In this document: positions 18,044 through 25,831 of the stretch, one piece after another
Numbering within the stretch: the stretch's first letter is position 1
Layout of the letters: every line of letters begins with the position of its first letter
From: CAZWAP01 sp964632005
GTDB lineage: Bacteria; Planctomycetota; Phycisphaerae; Sedimentisphaerales; Anaerobacaceae
DNA: 64,000 bases
NCBI GenBank assembly: GCA_964632005.1
Contig: CAZWAP010000009.1
Location: 12,351-76,350 of the forward strand
Direction: 5' to 3'
The notes under the pieces: generated by a model
What the model was told of the DNA's origin: nothing
Seen by the model: the letters and a program-made list of their open reading frames with translations, nothing else
Databases searched by the model: none
Made by a program: the position numbers and the translations under genes

Positions 18044-19477
18044 TCAGCCTTCCACGAAGACCTTCATACCCATCAGCCGGGCAATATGTTGCACGTTCGC
18101 CATGTGGTCGCCATAGACCACGACGCGGTGTAGCAGCGTCATAGCGTCCTCGGTGTCGAGGGTGGCGCTCCAGTTGGCGGCCATTTTCGCGGCATCGCGG
18201 ACCTCAGTGACGATCTGCGTGCGGCAACCGTGGATCGCACGCTTTGGAACTTCGATGATCTTGCCCGTTGAGACAAGTATCGTGTCCAGGTTTACCATCT
18301 TGGCGCGGGTGATGACCTGGCCGACGCGATACTGCACCTCGGGTACGCAACCACTACCGCGAACCTCGGAATGCCCGCGCAACAGGTATGGTGCTTCCTT
18401 GCCGTCGGGCCCATCCATCTTCAGAGGCGCGGTGCAATGGGCTGTCCACAGAGCGTTGCGGGCGGTATCGAAGGTAGCGTTGCCCTGGAATGAGGCCTGA
18501 TTGAGCATATATTGAAACAGAAGCATCGTTAACAACGAATCCATATCCCCTTCGCACGCTGCCGGAATACCATTGTCTCGAAGGCGGGCAAAGCCCAGGC
18601 AGGGAAATCCCTTCGACAACCATCCCATACAAGTACCCACGGCCAACCCCTGGGCCCGCTGCTGCTCCACCAACCGCTGCAACGCGATGCTGACCCGAGC
18701 GGCTTTGCTGATGTCCTCTTCGTCCGGCTCGATGATTCGCTTGGCGTTCTTGGTCCAACGCTTCGCCTCGGCTTTGACGGCCTGGTCGTCCACTTCAGAG
18801 AGCGTCTGGTCGAATAGCTTCTCGTCCACAGCTACCACCTCGGCCCCCAAGCGCTCCTTGATCTGCTCTGGAGACCGGGCGGGACTTGTGCCCCGAGCCG
18901 GCGGGAACAAGAGAATCCGGGTCCGCTGAAAAAGTGGAACCACTCTGAGCATACGAAGCGCTTGCTCGAGCTGGTCATAGTCGCTTGTGGTCAGAAGGCT
19001 GACGCGGTGGCCTCGACGGTGCCAGCGTGGAGGGTACATCCAATCATGGCCGCTGGCCGGCAGCGAAAATACAATCATGGGGTGCCCCCCATCAAGGATC
19101 GGCTTGACCACCCTTAGCAAGGAGAAGTTCCGCACGTTGATCGCGAGCACAGGTGCTTCCGGACCGGCCTTCTCCAGAAGTGCGGCGGTCTGCTGCGCAC
19201 TGGTCGACTCCCCTATCACAAGCTCGATGTCGCCCAATTCCTTTTCCGCCTTGGCCAGACGGGCCTTCATCGCCTCTATTTGCTTCGTGTCGGCGCCCCA
19301 GTCGCGGTCCGGCGGTGCAGGTGTGCCGGTGAAAATGACGCAGATACGTATTTTTCCCTGAGGTGGAGGAGGCGGAGACTGCGAGGCCCAAGCGTGCGCC
19401 CAAGTTGCGCCCGCAAGTATCAGGCCGCCGGCCACTCCGGTTTCCAGAAACTCCCGTCGTGTACAATGTTCACACAT
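18044..19477 (-). CDS. Tat-exported protein resembling L-fucose/arabinose isomerase family
   Basis: About 477 residues from the Met at 19477. The N-terminus has a Tat-like signal: CTRREFLETGVAGGLILAGATWAHA (an RR-EFL twin-arginine motif and hydrophobic stretch ending in A-x-A), followed by a proline-rich spacer. The mature protein has an alpha/beta N-terminal half with DIELVIGEST and PVLAINVRNFSLL strands. The C-terminal half has CEGDMDSLLTMLLFQYML, the pattern seen where FucI/AraA-type sugar isomerases carry a metal-binding Glu/Asp pair. Exported relatives are common in planctomycetes and often annotated only as hypothetical. Catalysis outside the cytoplasm is unproven. It ends near the acl promoter region on the same strand. 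Confidence 0.7.
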   Translation of the reverse strand: MCEHCTRREFLETGVAGGLILAGATWAHAWASQSPPPPPQGKIRICVIFTGTPAPPDRDWGADTKQIEAMKARLAKAEKELGDIELVIGESTSAQQTAALLEKAGPEAPVLAINVRNFSLLRVVKPILDGGHPMIVFSLPASGHDWMYPPRWHRRGHRVSLLTTSDYDQLEQALRMLRVVPLFQRTRILLFPPARGTSPARSPEQIKERLGAEVVAVDEKLFDQTLSEVDDQAVKAEAKRWTKNAKRIIEPDEEDISKAARVSIALQRLVEQQRAQGLAVGTCMGWLSKGFPCLGFARLRDNGIPAACEGDMDSLLTMLLFQYMLNQASFQGNATFDTARNALWTAHCTAPLKMDGPDGKEAPYLLRGHSEVRGSGCVPEVQYRVGQVITRAKMVNLDTILVSTGKIIEVPKRAIHGCRTQIVTEVRDAAKMAANWSATLDTEDAMTLLHRVVVYGDHMANVQHIARLMGMKVFVEG

Positions 19478-19662
19478 ATCGATGGCCTCCAAATAACGAG
19501 ATGAAAGGTGGAATCCTCATTGTGAGAAACGTGAGCAACTATAGCACCGCCAAATGGATAATCAAGCTGAAGGGCCCATCAACCGGCATCTTATCTTCAC
19601 GCCTCTGGCCAGTTGGAAAAAGCAGCCATAGCTAAGCGCTTATGTCTGCTCGACTTAAACAA

Positions 19663-19736
19663 TAGCGGGGGCAGGATTCGAACCTGCGACCTCCGGGTTA
19701 TGGGCCCGACGAGCTACCAGACTGCTCTACCCCGCG
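19663..19736 (-). tRNA. Initiator tRNA-fMet (CAU)
   Basis: A 74-nt cloverleaf on the minus strand beginning CGCGGGG. C1 faces U72, so the first acceptor pair is absent, the hallmark that lets formylase recognise the initiator. The anticodon stem ends in GGG/CCC pairs around loop CCCATAA (anticodon CAT), the other initiator hallmark. T arm GCAGG-TTCGAAT-CCTGC, discriminator A. CCA is not encoded. Confidence 0.95.
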
Positions 19737-19810
19737 GTCGATCGTGTATTCTCAATCTCAAAGACCCTGCCCGCGCTACATCCAGCTGCGAGCAAGTACC
19801 CAAACGCCGT

Positions 19811-19839
19811 ATGCTACCACGATGCCGTCCTACAATCAA
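19811..19839 (-). promoter_or_regulatory. Probable promoter of initiator tRNA
   Basis: TTGATT (19839-19834) with a 17-nt spacer to TAGCAT (19816-19811) on the minus strand, about 70 nt upstream of the tRNA 5' end. Each box matches consensus at four positions. It sits just beyond the HIT gene stop (19855), so the tRNA need not depend on read-through. Confidence 0.45.
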
Positions 19840-19854
19840 GCCTCACGTCAAGAA

Positions 19855-20271
19855 TTACAGGCATTTTCTTATTGCCCCGGCGATACTCTCGATCCTTCCT
19901 TCCGGATACTCGTAAGCAGGCCACCGGTCAAAGACGCCATCGCCGCTATTCCGCGGGATTATGTGAAAATGCACGTGCTCGACAACCTGGCCCGCGGCCC
20001 GGCCGGTATTGCACAAGACGTTATAGCCCTCGCAATTGACTGCCGCGACCACTGCGCGGGCCACCTTGCCAAGCCGCGAAGCGACCTGTCCGAGCAGCTC
20101 CGCGGGACAGTCGTGCAACTTTGCGAAGTGCTGCTTTGGAATCATCAGCGCGTGTCCGTCACTTACAGGACGGATGTCCAAAAACGCGAGCACTACCTCG
20201 TCATCATAAATCCGCGCAACCGGTATTTGCCCGGCCACCATTTTGCAAAAAATGCAGTCCTCTGCGTTCAT
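19855..20271 (-). CDS. HIT family nucleotide hydrolase/transferase
   Basis: A 138-residue histidine-triad protein from the Met at 20271. CIFCKMVAGQIPVARIYDD at residues ~6-24 is the typical HIT N-terminus, with two Cys that may bind zinc. DIRPVSDGHALMIPKQHF follows. The catalytic triad VEHVHFHIIPR lies near residue 100. HIT proteins hydrolyse nucleoside phosphoramidates or dinucleotides in the cytoplasm. A longer start at 20295 would add eight residues not typical of the family. It lies downstream of the rplQ end with a possible terminator between. Confidence 0.92.
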   Translation of the reverse strand: MNAEDCIFCKMVAGQIPVARIYDDEVVLAFLDIRPVSDGHALMIPKQHFAKLHDCPAELLGQVASRLGKVARAVVAAVNCEGYNVLCNTGRAAGQVVEHVHFHIIPRNSGDGVFDRWPAYEYPEGRIESIAGAIRKCL

Positions 20272-20369
20272 AACAAGATTGTCGCCGTAATCCAAGCCAG
20301 CTGCTCTGCTGCCAGGAACTGATATAAGTTGCCATCTAAGCAGTAATTACGAAAAACAAAGCAGCCTCC

Positions 20370-20400
20370 AAAAACAGCTGTCCCGATCTTCTCGGGGCAC
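20370..20400 (-). terminator. Possible terminator after rplQ
   Basis: On the minus strand, about 80-110 nt after the rplQ stop, CCCGA and TCGGG (20396-20392 and 20386-20382) form a small stem that extends past a mismatch. TTTTT follows about 7 nt later (20374-20370). The gap between stem and T run makes this a weak intrinsic terminator, but its place at the end of the ribosomal block fits. Confidence 0.35.
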
Positions 20401-20476
20401 CATAACTTTACGTCTTTGACTTTGGTTCTTGCACTATCAAACTGACCGACGGGCACTTTGCGTCTATAAGGATGTG

Positions 20477-21130
20477 CTATCCTTCGCTTTCGGCCCGTTC
20501 TTCCTCGCCTGGGCCTTCGGAAGGCGATGGCTTTTCTTCAACATCCTGCTGCTGGGCTTCGGAGCCTTGATCAGGTGCCTCGACCTGCTGGTTCTCTTCG
20601 GCCTGCAGGGCCTGCCCGGCGCCCGAAGATTCTTTGGTTTCGGCCACCTCTGCAACCGCGGCGGCTGCCTTGGCCCTTCTTCTGGATGACCTCTTGGAGC
20701 CTTTCTTGCTCCGCTTTTTCGGGCCTTCGTTTTCGCCTATGAGCTGCAGCAGAACCAGCTGCCCGCTGTCCCCGAGTCTTGTCAGAGACCTTCGAATGAT
20801 CCGCGTGTAGCCCCCCGGCCTATCGAGGTACCGAGGCCCGAGCTCACTGAACAGCTTTCCTATGACCGTGCCTTTTCTTACAGGCCTGCCGTCCTCGTAC
20901 TCGATGATATCGCGATTACCAAGCAGAGAAATAGCACGGCGCCTGGCGGCCAAAGTGCCCTTCTTGGCCAATGTTATCAGTTTTTCAGCGAACGGGCGGA
21001 CCTCCTTGGCCTTTTGCATTGTAGTTGCAATCGTCTCGTGCTCAAAGAGGGAAGCGACCATATTTCGCCGCATAGCTAAGCGATGCTCCCCTGTACGACT
21101 CAACCTACGTCCTGCGACTCTATGACGCAT
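20477..21130 (-). CDS. rplQ: Ribosomal protein bL17 with long C-terminal tail
   Basis: A 217-residue protein; the Met at 21130 begins the canonical MRHRVAGRRLSRTGEHRLAMRRN. The core (~1-125) contains KLITLAKKGTLAARRRAI and LGPRYLDRPGGYTRI and matches bL17, which sits near the peptide exit tunnel of the 50S subunit. After a basic segment (KKRSKKGSKRSSRRRAKAA) comes an extra ~75-residue acidic Ala/Glu/Gln tail. This is about 90 residues longer than the usual 120-130. The tail is low complexity and probably disordered. It is the last gene of the block, 55 bp after rpoA. Confidence 0.95.
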   Translation of the reverse strand: MRHRVAGRRLSRTGEHRLAMRRNMVASLFEHETIATTMQKAKEVRPFAEKLITLAKKGTLAARRRAISLLGNRDIIEYEDGRPVRKGTVIGKLFSELGPRYLDRPGGYTRIIRRSLTRLGDSGQLVLLQLIGENEGPKKRSKKGSKRSSRRRAKAAAAVAEVAETKESSGAGQALQAEENQQVEAPDQGSEAQQQDVEEKPSPSEGPGEEERAESEG

Positions 21131-21185
21131 ATCTTTCAGATCCCTACCTTCACTACGGCTCTTCAGCCAACACTGGCCCAAACAT

Positions 21186-22196
21186 TTAAGACTGCTCGGC
21201 AGAATCGGTCATTCCCAGGGAAAGACCGATGTCCGCCAGTTTCCTCTTTATTTCGCGCAACGATGTCTTCCCGAAGCTGCGAATCTTCAACAGATCGGCG
21301 TCGGTCATTTTCACCAGCTGCCCGACAGTTTCCACCTTGACAGATTCCAGGCAGTTGCTGGCCCTGACGGACAGCTCGAGCTCCTGGATCGGCATCTCCA
21401 GCTTCCGGGCGAGCTCTTCGTCGATCGCTTTTTCCTCGGTAAGCTCTTCGGCGACCTCGCCGGCGACCGTATCCTCGCCCATTTCAAAATACTGCACGAA
21501 CGGATTGACGTGCTTTCTGAGTATCTTGGCTGCCTCAACCAGGGCCATCTCGGGGCTTACGGTCCCGTTGGTCCAGATCTCCAGTATCAGCCGGTCATAG
21601 TTTGTACGCTGGCCAACACGTGTATCCTCGGTCGTGTAGCGAACCCTCGTGACCGGCGAATAAACAGCATCAAGCATGATGCGGCCGATCTCCTGGTCGA
21701 AGCGGTCAGTTGCCGCAATCCTCTCGGCAGCCGGGACATACCCGCGCCCGTTCTCCACGACCATTTCCATCTCAAAATTCACATCCTCCGTCAACGTAGC
21801 CAGGACAGTGTCCTTACTTACCACCTCTATGGCCGGGTCGGCAACGATACTCTCGGCTGTTACCACCCCGGCTTTGTTTGCCGCCACAGTCATCGTCTTC
21901 GGCCCGTCTCCTTGAAGGCGAACCACGAGACTCTTGACGTTGAGAACAATGTCGGTTACGTCTTCCACAATGCCTTTGATCGAGCTGAATTCGTGGCTGA
22001 CGCCCGCTATCTTGATGGACGTGACGGCGCTGCCCTCCAGAGATGAAAGCAATACGCGCCTCAAACTGTTGCCGATCGTGGTGCCGAACCCACGTTCAAA
22101 GGGCTCAATAAAAAACTTGCCATACGTATCACTCGAGACGCTTGTGTCTCGCTCAACCCGCGTCGGCAATTCCAAACCACGCCATGTGACTCGCAT
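21186..22196 (-). CDS. rpoA: RNA polymerase alpha subunit
   Basis: A 336-residue alpha subunit. The N-terminal dimerisation domain has FFIEPFERGFGTTIGNSLRRVLLSSL (~28-53), the assembly signature, and ends near 230. The C-terminal domain (~265-325) has LELSVRASNCLESVKVETVGQL and FGKTSLREIKRKLADIGLSLG, the helix-hairpin-helix that binds UP elements and activators. The arginine and following residues needed for A/T-rich UP-element contact (SVRASNCL) are present, relevant to the A/T-tract promoters at 37411 and 54401. It sits between rpsD and rplQ as in most bacteria. Confidence 0.97.
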   Translation of the reverse strand: MRVTWRGLELPTRVERDTSVSSDTYGKFFIEPFERGFGTTIGNSLRRVLLSSLEGSAVTSIKIAGVSHEFSSIKGIVEDVTDIVLNVKSLVVRLQGDGPKTMTVAANKAGVVTAESIVADPAIEVVSKDTVLATLTEDVNFEMEMVVENGRGYVPAAERIAATDRFDQEIGRIMLDAVYSPVTRVRYTTEDTRVGQRTNYDRLILEIWTNGTVSPEMALVEAAKILRKHVNPFVQYFEMGEDTVAGEVAEELTEEKAIDEELARKLEMPIQELELSVRASNCLESVKVETVGQLVKMTDADLLKIRSFGKTSLREIKRKLADIGLSLGMTDSAEQS

Positions 22197-22372
22197 ATGG
22201 GCCTCCGGTCTTAAAATCCCAACATCAAAAGTGGAATATCGAAAAGATTATCTTTGTCCTGGTTCTACGATTTGGCCTGCCGGCGGCAGCATTATACCCC
22301 GAGAAACCCTTTCGATTTCCAGTTTATTCTTGCGCCTCCAATCCCTATTTCTTCGCTGTCACCCCTGCCACA

Positions 22373-23005
22373 CTATCTGGAGCAAAACTCCACGACCAAC
22401 TGCTCTTCAATAGGAATCTGAACATCGGCCCGCGTAGGCAGCGCCACGACTGTAGCTTCGGCCTTTTCTCTCGCCAGTTGAAGCCATGTCTGGGTGGTGT
22501 AATTCGGATTGGCCTCCAGCTGCTCCTTTACCCTCTTGATGCTTTTTTCAGCCTGCTTAACAGTGATCCTGTCCCCGATTGATACACTGTAGTTGCTGAT
22601 GTTAACCTTTCGCCCGTTGACGTAGATATGCCCGTGGGAAATAAGCTGCCTGGCAGCCTTGCGCGAGGGAGCAAAGTTCAACTTGTAAACGACGTTGTCC
22701 AGGCGTCTTTCCAGCAATTGCAGGAGGTTTTCGCCAGTGTTTCCTTTCATACGCTCGGCTTTGTGAAAGTACCTCATAAACTGACGCTCAAACACTCCAT
22801 AGTATCGTTTGACCTTTTGCTTCTCCCGCAGCCGAATAGCGTACTCGCTGTTTCTTCCTCTCCGCCAGCCGTGCATACCAGGTGCGAGACTGCGCTGTTT
22901 TTTCTCGACGGGGCATTTGGCCGTCTCACACCTGATGCCCTTAAGCATCAGCTTCATTCCTTCGCGACGGCACTGTTTGCAGGATGAACCCAGGTAACGT
23001 CCCAT
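22373..23005 (-). CDS. rpsD: Ribosomal protein uS4
   Basis: A 210-residue protein starting MGRYLGSSCKQCRREG. It keeps the four-Cys zinc site (CKQC and CETAKC) of the C+ form. The S4 RNA-binding domain (LLQLLERRLDNVVYKLNFAPSRKAARQLISHGHIYVNGRKV) is intact. It binds 16S rRNA early in 30S assembly. Met at 23005 is chosen over 23014 because it gives the family N-terminus. 176 bp separate it from rpoA. Confidence 0.97.
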   Translation of the reverse strand: MGRYLGSSCKQCRREGMKLMLKGIRCETAKCPVEKKQRSLAPGMHGWRRGRNSEYAIRLREKQKVKRYYGVFERQFMRYFHKAERMKGNTGENLLQLLERRLDNVVYKLNFAPSRKAARQLISHGHIYVNGRKVNISNYSVSIGDRITVKQAEKSIKRVKEQLEANPNYTTQTWLQLAREKAEATVVALPTRADVQIPIEEQLVVEFCSR

Positions 23006-23046
23006 CTTATCCACTTGACTCCTGATAATCTTGATATGTTGACGCT

Positions 23047-23427
23047 TTATACTCGCCTTCTCTTCGGAGGCCTGCAGCCGTTGTGCGGCAAGGGAGTGAC
23101 ATCCTCGATGGAAGAGATCCGCAACCCTGCGGCCTGGAGCGCCGAGATCGCGGACTCACGCCCCGATCCAGGCCCCTTGACCTTGATTTCCACCTCGCGC
23201 ACACCGTGCCGCATCGCGGTACTGGCGGCACGCTGTGCAGCCTGCTGTGCCGCAAAAGGCGTGCTCTTCCGGGACCCCTTGAAGCCCACACAACCGGCTG
23301 AGCTAGAGCAGATAGTGTCCCCGTCAACATCGGTTATCGTAATTAGTGTGTTGTTGAAAGTTGCCTTTATGTGGACAATTGCCCGAGCAACGTTCTTTCT
23401 GACTTTTCGTTTTGAGCTTTTCGCCAT
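23047..23427 (-). CDS. rpsK: Ribosomal protein uS11
   Basis: A 126-residue 30S platform protein of normal length. Diagnostic segments are VHIKATFNNTLITITD, GFKGSRKSTPFAAQQAA and EIKVKGPGSGRESAIRAL-type sequence, ending DVTPLPHNGCRPPKRRRV. Located between rpsM and rpsD, as in the standard alpha operon. Confidence 0.97.
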   Translation of the reverse strand: MAKSSKRKVRKNVARAIVHIKATFNNTLITITDVDGDTICSSSAGCVGFKGSRKSTPFAAQQAAQRAASTAMRHGVREVEIKVKGPGSGRESAISALQAAGLRISSIEDVTPLPHNGCRPPKRRRV

Positions 23428-23504
23428 AATCCTTACCGAAAAGATACAAGGCGCCGTTCAGACAGCTGATCTGCCCCGGCAACCAGCCGTATCCAGAACA
23501 ACCC

Positions 23505-23888
23505 TTACCGTTTCTCTTTTACGCCCTTCTTCCCTGCGACCGTCTTCCTCGGACCCTTTCTCGTGCGCGCATTGCTCTGCGTGCACTGGCCCCGCACAGG
23601 AAGGCCTCTTCTGTGCCGCAGGCCCCTATAGCAGCCGATGTCCCGCAGGCGAGCTATGTTCTGGGCCACCTGCCGCCTTAGCTGGCCGCCAACGATATAG
23701 TTGCGATCGATTATCTGGGTAATCCGGCTCAGCTCATCCTCGCTGAGCTTGCCGGCCTTGGTCATCTTGTCAATCCTGGCCTCCTTGAGGATCTGCTCCG
23801 AAGTGTACTTCCCTATGCCTACAATGTAGGTCAGAGCAATCCATATCGACTTATTATCGGGAATATCAACACCAACTATACGCGGCAT
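23505..23888 (-). CDS. rpsM: Ribosomal protein uS13
   Basis: A 127-residue 30S head protein. It begins MPRIVGVDIPDNKSIWIALT, has the helix-two-turn-helix region and the C-terminal GLRHRRGLPVRGQCTQSNARTRKG signature that contacts P-site tRNA. It ends in a basic KK-rich tail. 78 bp separate it from rpsK. Confidence 0.97.
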   Translation of the reverse strand: MPRIVGVDIPDNKSIWIALTYIVGIGKYTSEQILKEARIDKMTKAGKLSEDELSRITQIIDRNYIVGGQLRRQVAQNIARLRDIGCYRGLRHRRGLPVRGQCTQSNARTRKGPRKTVAGKKGVKEKR

Positions 23889-23931
23889 TTCGACTCCTAT
23901 TCACTCCTGCACTGCACCATTGACTCGTCAA

Positions 23932-24045
23932 TCAGCCCTGGCGCTGCTTGTGCCTCGGGTTCTTGCAGATCACACGCACCACGCCCTTTCGCCGGACAAT
24001 CTTGCAGTTTTCACAAATACGTTTTACGGAACTTCTTACTTTCAT
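23932..24045 (-). CDS. rpmJ: Ribosomal protein bL36
   Basis: A 37-residue protein read directly from the minus strand, starting MKVRSSVKRICENCK and ending KNPRHKQRQG. The zinc ligands are complete: CENC, then ICKNPRH (C-x2-C-x12-C-x4-H). It lies between infA and rpsM as expected. Confidence 0.96.
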   Translation of the reverse strand: MKVRSSVKRICENCKIVRRKGVVRVICKNPRHKQRQG

Positions 24046-24093
24046 TTCTCTGCGTCCCCTTCCACAGCACCAGCCCGCTACGGCACGGCTGGC

Positions 24094-24309
24094 CTAATTG
24101 CGAAGCACTATTCGGCCTCTGTTGAGGTCGTAAGGAGACATCTCAACAACCACGCTGTCGCCGGGCAAAATCCGGATAAAGTGCATCCTCATCTTCCCGG
24201 AGACGTGAGCCAGCACCTTGTGGCCGTTCTCCAGCTCCACCCTGAACATCGCATTAGGCAAAGCCTCGGTCACCTTGGCCTGCAATCGTATTGCGTCCTT
24301 CTTTGCCAT
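24094..24309 (-). CDS. infA: Translation initiation factor IF-1
   Basis: A 71-residue S1-like OB-fold protein: VTEALPNAMFRVELENGHKVLAHVSGKMRMHFIRILPGD is the family core, with NRGRIVLRN near the end. It binds the ribosomal A site and helps IF-2 and IF-3 set the initiation complex. Normal length. Placed map-infA-rpmJ. Confidence 0.97.
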   Translation of the reverse strand: MAKKDAIRLQAKVTEALPNAMFRVELENGHKVLAHVSGKMRMHFIRILPGDSVVVEMSPYDLNRGRIVLRN

Positions 24310-24359
24310 ATCCTAAGCCCGGCCAAGCACCGGCGACCGGGTAACTCGGCGCCGTCCCT

Positions 24360-25142
24360 TCACTTGCTCGCAGTCAGCACCTCGCAACCGTCATCGGTTA
24401 TAACGATCGTATGTTCAAAATGAGCCGAGCGTTTGCCGTCCTTTGTAACAACGGTCCAGCCATTCTCGAGCGTTCGCACCTCGGCTGTACCGGCATTGAT
24501 CATCGGCTCAACCGCCAGCACCATCCCCTTGGCCAGAACAAAATCATTGGCCAACAAATCAGCGCCGACGAAATTGGGCACTCTCGGCTCCTCGTGCATT
24601 TCCCTGCCAATCCCGTGACCGACAAAGTCCCTGACCACCGAGAAGCCGGCCGCCTCTGCATAACGCTGCATCTTGGCGGCCACCTGGGACCACTTCACGC
24701 CCGGCGCACAACTGTCAATTGCGATCTCGAGCACGTGTCGCGTCGTATCCACCAATCTCCGCGACGACGACGATATCCCGCCGATGGGCATCGTGACCGC
24801 CGAATCGGCACAGTAGCCCGCAAGCCTCACACCGAAATCGATGCTCAGGATGTCGCCTTCCTCGAGCTCTACCTCGCCCGATGGGATGCCGTGAACCACC
24901 TGCTCGTTTATCGAGGCACAAATCGCACCCGGAAACGGGATGCGGGCCTGCGGGTTACGAACCCCCTTGAACAGTGCCTCGGCCCCGGCCTCGGCAGTCA
25001 TACGGCAGGCAACCGCGTCCAGTTCAGCCGTGGTCACACCAGGCTGTGAAATCTCCTGTAGTTTTGAAAGAACATCTGCTACAACGGCACCGGCATTACG
25101 AATCAATTCAACTTCTCGTGCACTACGAAGCGTAATAGCCAT
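24360..25142 (-). CDS. map: Methionine aminopeptidase, type I
   Basis: A 260-residue pita-bread-fold enzyme that removes initiator Met from nascent proteins. Metal ligands are visible: Asp in LSIDFGV (~98-104), Asp in YCADSAV, His in GHGIGREMHEEP (~175), Glu in AVEPMIN and Glu in HFEHTIVI. The substrate His in VVHGIPS is also present. It lacks an N-terminal SH3 extension, so it is type Ia-like. It follows adk by 38 bp. Confidence 0.96.
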   Translation of the reverse strand: MAITLRSAREVELIRNAGAVVADVLSKLQEISQPGVTTAELDAVACRMTAEAGAEALFKGVRNPQARIPFPGAICASINEQVVHGIPSGEVELEEGDILSIDFGVRLAGYCADSAVTMPIGGISSSSRRLVDTTRHVLEIAIDSCAPGVKWSQVAAKMQRYAEAAGFSVVRDFVGHGIGREMHEEPRVPNFVGADLLANDFVLAKGMVLAVEPMINAGTAEVRTLENGWTVVTKDGKRSAHFEHTIVITDDGCEVLTASK

Positions 25143-25180
25143 CTATCTCAGGTCTCGTAAGTCGCCCCTTGGTTCACGCT

Positions 25181-25831
25181 TCACCGCTTTACGAGCGCAT
25201 CGAGCTTCTCAAAGATGGAAGCCCGAACCTCTTCGGGATCCCTGTCGGCATCGATGTCAATAACGGTGCCGTGCTTCCTGTAATAATCCACCAGCGGCTC
25301 TGTCTGCCGGTGGTACGTTTCAAGTCGATTGGCCACCACCTCCGGCGTATCGTCGGGGCGCTGCACCAGCTCGGTCCCGTCGTGGTCGCACCTGCCCTCA
25401 ACCCTCGGCTTGAGGTTCTCAACGTGATAGACGGCACCACACTTCGGGCAGCTGCGCCTGCCCGTCATCCGCGCCGCAACAACCTCGTCATCAATCTGGA
25501 GGTTCACAACGGCGTCGATCGCCGCATCACCGGCAAGCGCCCTGTCCAGCTCGGCCGCCTGCTTCACCGTCCTCGGAAAACCGTCGAGTACGAAACCTGC
25601 TGGTGGGGCCTGTTTAATCGCTTCGCGCATCATCTCGATTATGATCTCGTCCGGCACAAGGTCGCCGGCATCCATATAGCTCTGAGCCTTCTTGCCCAAT
25701 TCCGTCCCTTTGGCCCGGTGGCGCCGCAAAATGTCCCCGCTGGACAGGTGCTGCAGCCCATACTCGGCAACTATGTTTTTGCACTGGGTTCCCTTACCGG
25801 CGCCAGGAGCACCCAACAAGACCAATCTCAT
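25181..25831 (-). CDS. adk: Adenylate kinase, long zinc-lid form
   Basis: A 216-residue AMP kinase. P-loop GAPGAGKGTQ at residues 7-16, AMP-binding SSGDILRRH and LDGFPRTVKQ follow. The LID carries CPKCGAVYH and later GRCDHDG, so three Cys plus Asp form the lid zinc site as in many Gram-positive-like enzymes. The ATG overlaps the secY stop by 4 bp (ATGA), giving translational coupling, the usual secY-adk order. Confidence 0.97.
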   Translation of the reverse strand: MRLVLLGAPGAGKGTQCKNIVAEYGLQHLSSGDILRRHRAKGTELGKKAQSYMDAGDLVPDEIIIEMMREAIKQAPPAGFVLDGFPRTVKQAAELDRALAGDAAIDAVVNLQIDDEVVAARMTGRRSCPKCGAVYHVENLKPRVEGRCDHDGTELVQRPDDTPEVVANRLETYHRQTEPLVDYYRKHGTVIDIDADRDPEEVRASIFEKLDALVKR

